Positions 59,901 to 64,000 of a DNA stretch of 64,000 nucleotides are shown here, in pieces (the stretch's first letter is position 1; the number at the start of each line of letters is the position of its first letter). The stretch is from contig NC_092628.1 in NCBI RefSeq assembly GCF_039555335.1, positions 81,246,315-81,310,314 of the forward strand, read 5' to 3'. The position numbers and the translations under genes were made by a program. The notes beneath the pieces are model-generated. The model was given only the letters and a program-made list of their open reading frames with translations. It had not been told where the DNA came from and made no database searches. This DNA is from Amphiura filiformis. Lineage: Eukaryota; Echinodermata; Ophiuroidea; Amphilepidida; Amphiuridae.

Positions 59901-61060
59901 ATATTTGTTTTTCTAAATTCTTTGAAGATATTAGTCCATTTTATTTCAATAACAATACTATAACACTTTTGAGCATATAATTGTATTTCCCATCAATTGG
60001 TACACCTGATAACGATAACCTTGCGTTGCACCAGTGGTGGGACCGGGTCGTGTTTCATTTGACCTCTAATTTGCATAAAATATCGAAAAATGGTTTAACA
60101 CATGAAATATCGGCATAATTTTTATACTTCTGTTGTCAAATGAAATGAAAGAGTTAATTATCCTTTGTCACATGATACACAGGAAAATTACAACGGACGA
60201 TAACTGGGCCGTGATTTTGGGTCAAAAAGAATGTGACAAGATGAGGCGTGATATTGTTTTTAACAAGTGTATGTAATGTACCCAGCAAACACAAAACGTT
60301 GTCGACATCATTCGCAAAAGGTTATAAAAGGCTGTCAGAAAACGTTTAAATATCGAGTTATATAAAGGGTATAAAACGTTTTCATAACATTAAAAACATT
60401 TTTTGATAATCTACTGCCCATCAAATACAAAATGTTTTACAGAAAACGGTTAAATGTCGGGTTATATAATGGGTATAAAAACGTTTTAATAACATTCCAA
60501 TTTTTTTTTAAGCTTGATAAAAAACATTCTAAACAGAATGTTATTTAGCGGTTGAAAAAATATTTTGCGAAAAACGTTGCCCAAAATATTTGCAATAACG
60601 TTTTAAAAATGTTTTCATGACCTTTATATAACCCGACATTTAAATGTTATTAAAACGTGTTGAAAAAAACATCTTTTAAGATGTTTTTTTGTTTCTGTTT
60701 GCTGGGTGCAAATATTTTAAAATAATGTTATTTAAGTGTTGACAAAATATTTGGCAAAAAATGTTTGCAAAATAGTTTACAATAGCATTTTGAAAACATT
60801 TAAAAAATAATTGTTGTAGTGTGTTTTCATACAAAACGTTTTAAAACGTTTTCATGACCTTTATATAACCCGACATTTTAATGTTATCAAAACGTTTTTA
60901 CCTAAACCAAAAGCCAAAATATAACTTAATTAAAACGTTTTTGTGTTTGCTGATTAAATTTCCAGTAACTTGAAAATCACAGCGTTTACATGTACCATAA
61001 TTATAATACCATAATTATAATTAAGACGTGTATTATTTAAATTTGGTGAAAATTGCTCAT
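59901..61060. repeat. Diverged copy of the post-satellite flank, split by an insertion
   Basis: CACATGATACACAGGAAAAT...GATTTTGGGTCAAA near 60170-60232 matches 26164-26222. AAGACGTGTATTATTTAAATTTGGT near 61023 matches 26401-26427. The same order and orientation show that the tandem unit continues right of array 4 in degraded form. No gene was found. Confidence 0.6.
60278..60955. mobile_element. TIR element with CCCAGCAAACACAAAACG ends and internal copies
   Basis: The left end CCCAGCAAACACAAAACGTT is mirrored by AAAACGTTTTTGTGTTTGCTG at the right and again by TTTCTGTTTGCTGGGT near 60697. The interior repeats ACGTTTTCATGACC, TTTATATAACCCGACATTT and ATAACGTTTT words in both orientations. It looks like two nested or tandem members of one non-autonomous family, inserted in the satellite-flank sequence. 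Confidence 0.65.
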
Positions 61061-62553
61061 TTTGGGTTGAAAAGGGGTATTTTGGGACCAATATGTCAAC
61101 AAAAGCTTCAAGTCATGTATTTTTGGTGTTATACGATAATTGATCGATAGGGGTTGCATAACACTTTGGCCTGATTTTCAGGGGTTAAACCTTTTAAAAA
61201 CCATGACCTTTGGATCAAAATTCTTGTTATGGTCGCATGTCATGAATTGGTCATCCTTTGTGTAACATGATGTAAAATGAGAAAAATATCACCAATTGCG
61301 ATTCACTTCAACACAACTTTTAATGAATACATTTTAGACCATTATAAGTATATATTTCTGGAAAGCTTATATTACAAGGATGCCAAATCAACAAAGTACA
61401 ATGTCATAATACTGGGTGGGTAAGAAATATACAGGGTGGAACAACAACAAAATTAAAAATTTTCTTGTCATGACAAAATCCCAAATTTTCCTTTTCTGAA
61501 AGCTATGAAGCTCAAAATAAATATGGATTCAGAAAGTCATTGCATTGGTCCTTCAAACAAATTCGGAAGAAAAAGTTTGGTATCCCTTGCGTTAAACATA
61601 CAGGGTGGTCAAAAATTATAAAATAATTTTAAAATTTTTATGACATTTATCAATCAAAACTTTTTTCCTTAATTTCTGGCACTAAAACTAATAGCAAAAT
61701 TGAATTCCTCATCAAATTTCCTTAAAAATAGGTGTATTTTTGAATAAGCAGGGTGACTTGGGCAAGAGATAGACCATTTAGAAATGTCGGAGCATAATAC
61801 GCACACTTTGCACAGTAACATATAGGGAAAACTGTCTTAATTAGCATTTAATTAGGTAATTTATTAGTTACATCTTCGTTACAGTTGATCTACTATGAAG
61901 TAGATCTACAATCCAGGATGATATATGTGCAATTTGAGGTCCATGCTAGTTGTACTTTTTAAGATACAAAGGTTTGAAGTTTGCCATATTTTCACAATTT
62001 TGTGTATAACCCTATGGGGCTCCCCCGACCCGGCTCCCCCGACCCGGCTGCTCCATTGACACATCTTTACATATTGAGGTCTAAATCTCAAAGTTGTTGT
62101 CCAATTGACTTAGGAGTTTTTGTATTTGAAAAAGAACACAATTATCTACAAAATGACACCAAACTTTCTACAATAGGTATTACACTTTTAGAATAAACCT
62201 AAGTTGAATTGAAATGTGACAAAAGCGTTTTCATGTTACGGCTGCTCCATTTTTGGGTGACCTATTTGTGACATGCGACCTTATACATTTCTTATAATAA
62301 GATCATTTTTCAACTAATAATGGGTATTATAACGACAACATTTGCCGTTTTAATCCTTTAAATTTTGCAGAATTTTGCCTTGAAAATATTTGTTGCAATT
62401 TGAGGAAAAATACGCCAAAAACATACAATTTAAAACTTTTCTTACAATTACAGTCACAAAATTCAAAGACTTATATGAGTCTAAGCATTCAAAATTGATG
62501 CTATTAAAAAATAAAAAGTTTGCTCATAATTTTAATATTTTATGTTAATTCTC
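61061..62553. other. AT-rich stretch with CAGGGTG-type repeat words
   Basis: ACAGGGTGG occurs near 61433 and 61601, and GCAGGGTGACTT near 61749, each followed by A/T-rich sequence with related words. This resembles ends of short dispersed elements. A 16-bp CTCCCCCGACCCGGCT duplication lies near 62022. No gene or RNA could be supported. Confidence 0.4.
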
Positions 62554-62862
62554 TTAAAGGAGTATTTCGTGATCCTAGCATCCTCTATTTATGTCATTTT
62601 TTATTAGATATCCACGAAAAAAACCTATTCCCAAAATTTCAGTTGATTCTGATTTTGCGTTCGCGAGTTATGCGTTGTAATTTCGTTCTGGTGCACCAGA
62701 ACGAAATTCAAATTTCACGATATCTTTGCTAAACGAATTAATCTGCAAGAAATATTTTGTACATAAACATTATGTAGCCAGAGGTTTCCAGTGATATAAA
62801 AATCTCAACTTTTTTGAGAAAAGTGGGGGATGAGGCTGTGGATCACGAAATGCCCTTTTAAT
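62554..62862. mobile_element. MITE with a perfect central palindrome (copy B, inverted)
   Basis: Ends TTAAAGGAGTATTTCGTGATCC and the inverted GGATCACGAAATGCCCTTTTAA match the element at 6966-7305 in reverse orientation. A perfect 30-bp palindrome centred on CTGGTGCACCAG occupies 62679-62708. Non-coding. Confidence 0.78.
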
Positions 62863-63236
62863 TGGTTATCATAGATTTTAGAAAGATCATAGTAAAAGAT
62901 AGTATGACGAAAAATGCATATTTTGGTCCTCATTTAAAAAAAAATATTAAAATTTGACTTTTATTGCCAGTTAGAACTAACTAAAGGATTGGAATTTAGC
63001 TGCAAAAACATGATAGTATTTTTAATCCCAAAAAATAGTACTGAATTCTTCTATATAGAGCATTTCCAAAACGCCTCAAATTTCAGCTTAATTTAATTTG
63101 TCCATCGGAATAAATTCTATTCATTTTTGGGCCTAGAGAGTGATATAATATATGGCACTCATTGCCACCAAACATAATAGCAGTATAGCACTACAAACAT
63201 GTATTAAATACGTAAAAAAAATATAGGTAACAAATT
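62863..63236. other. AT-rich spacer, nothing recognised
   Basis: No gene, RNA or repeat could be supported here. Confidence 0.4.
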
Positions 63237-63424
63237 CGTAGTGAATTTGCTCTCAATGAGAGAAGACACAACTTATTTTGCTCTGAGTTTGCTGTCTTAT
63301 TTTGCTACTTATTTCAATTTTAACTTGCCGTAGTGAATTTGCTCTCAATGAGAGAAGACACAACTTATTTTGCTCTGAGTTTGCTGTCTTATTTTGCTAC
63401 TTATTTCAATTTTAACTTGCCTTC
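63237..63424. repeat. 94-bp perfect or near-perfect tandem duplication
   Basis: The unit starting GTAGTGAATTTGCTCTCAAT is repeated head to tail once, apparently without change, from 63237 to 63424. The identity indicates a very recent duplication, or an assembly artefact. Confidence 0.85.
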
Positions 63425-63497
63425 AATTTTTGACTTGAATTTGTTTTTAAACTACAGCATGTAGTTCTTGTTGTTTGCTTTATATATTGTTGTCTGT

Positions 63498-63535
63498 CCC
63501 TGAAGAAGAGCAGTTTATCTGCTCGAAACGTCGGT
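63498..63535 (+). ncRNA. Hammerhead-like ribozyme core motif (partial)
   Basis: CTGAAGA, then a perfect 6-bp stem (GAGCAG/CTGCTC) with a short loop, then GAAAC and GTC. CUGANGA and GAAA are the two conserved core strands of a hammerhead ribozyme, and such motifs are known from Penelope-like and other retroelements. Stems I and III are not evident, and one A is unpaired at the base of stem II. I call it a relic-like motif, not an active ribozyme. It is probably part of the repeat-derived sequence around it. Confidence 0.4.
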
Positions 63536-63559
63536 TGTTTTTTGTCTGTTAAGTGTTTC

Positions 63560-63990
63560 ACTGCTATGTACACAGTGATTTTCATCACTTCCAGTGTACT
63601 GTTTTCCTGACACTTTTGTGGGCTCTGGAATTGGCAATTTTTTGCCATCGCACTTTGCCTGTTTTGTGCCTACTCTGGATGTTTGGTTTAGCGTGTCTGT
63701 TTATATGCACAGTGATTTTCATCACTTGATTTTCATCACTTGTTCTAGTGCAGTTTTGTATTACCATTGATCCTCTTGTTGTTTTTGCAGGTTCAGCACT
63801 TACTTCTGTGGGCCTTGGAACTGGTAATTTTTGGCTATCGAACTTTGCCTACTTCTTCTGCCTACGTCTGATGTTTTTGTCCCCCTGCATACTGTCTAGT
63901 CTGTATTTTACTTGTTTCCCCACATCATGTTGGTGTACCTTGCTTTTTTTCTTTCCCATAGGTAACAACATTTAATTTTGTATTGGCTTA
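63560..63990. repeat. Imperfect direct repeats, likely retroelement-derived
   Basis: CACAGTGATTTTCATCACTT and following CTGTG-G-C-TGGAA-TGG-AATTTTT-GC-ATCG words occur at about 63570-63665 and again at 63709-63845. The short open frame here begins MQFCITIDPLVVFAGS and has no recognised domain. With the hammerhead-like motif just upstream, the region may be the edge of a Penelope-like or similar element that continues beyond the window. Confidence 0.4.
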
Positions 63991-64000
63991 ATTTCCATAT

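Overview
This is a eukaryotic, almost certainly animal, genomic window. It has spliced genes with GT-AG introns, large intergenic spaces, dense short DNA-transposon relics, LINE fragments and long satellite arrays. Frequent TAGGCCTA-like words and the mobile-element mix suggest a marine invertebrate, possibly an echinoderm or other non-vertebrate deuterostome, but the sequence alone does not settle the species.

The main content is three tandem, same-orientation (minus strand) copies of a cellular RNA-dependent RNA polymerase gene of the RDR/QDE-1/EGO-1 type, the class that makes dsRNA in RNA-interference pathways. Each copy has four coding exons with matching splice phases and carries the catalytic DLDGD motif. 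Copy 1 (16477-22169) and copy 3 (45252-50620) are open throughout, with predicted proteins of 1434 and 1465 aa. Copy 2 (29392-35449) has a one-base deletion in its first coding exon, and its acidic C-terminal tail has been invaded by a (GAA)n expansion of about 600 bp. Each gene is preceded by a probable 5' noncoding exon, an intron with degenerate CCCTAA repeats, and a GGGGAATTCCC (kappaB-type) site. In copies 1 and 3 a TATA-like run lies 36-40 bp further in.

Beyond each promoter is an array of a 79-bp satellite (23.8-26.1, 37.1-38.7, 52.1-57.1 and 58.3-59.9 kb), always in the same orientation. The repeating unit is therefore: downstream flank, RdRP gene, promoter, satellite. Copies 2 and 3 share nearly identical flanks, while copy 1 is more diverged. 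Copies 2 and 3 differ by clean transposon insertions that post-date their duplication.

Left flank (1-16.4 kb): a hexanucleotide repeat, a candidate two-exon 3' end of an unknown plus-strand gene (1661-2861), many MITE-like inverted-repeat elements, a tRNA-like inverted repeat at 5.1-5.3 kb, a truncated LINE reverse transcriptase at 13.3-14.0 kb, and a diverged fragment of the RdRP-unit flank. Right flank (59.9-64 kb): another diverged unit flank split by a TIR element, further MITEs, and a hammerhead-like motif of the kind found in Penelope-like elements.

Inference: an RNAi amplification enzyme has been expanded in tandem, with possible Rel/NF-kappaB-linked transcription. The copies are being reshaped by repeat expansion, transposition and apparent gene conversion.
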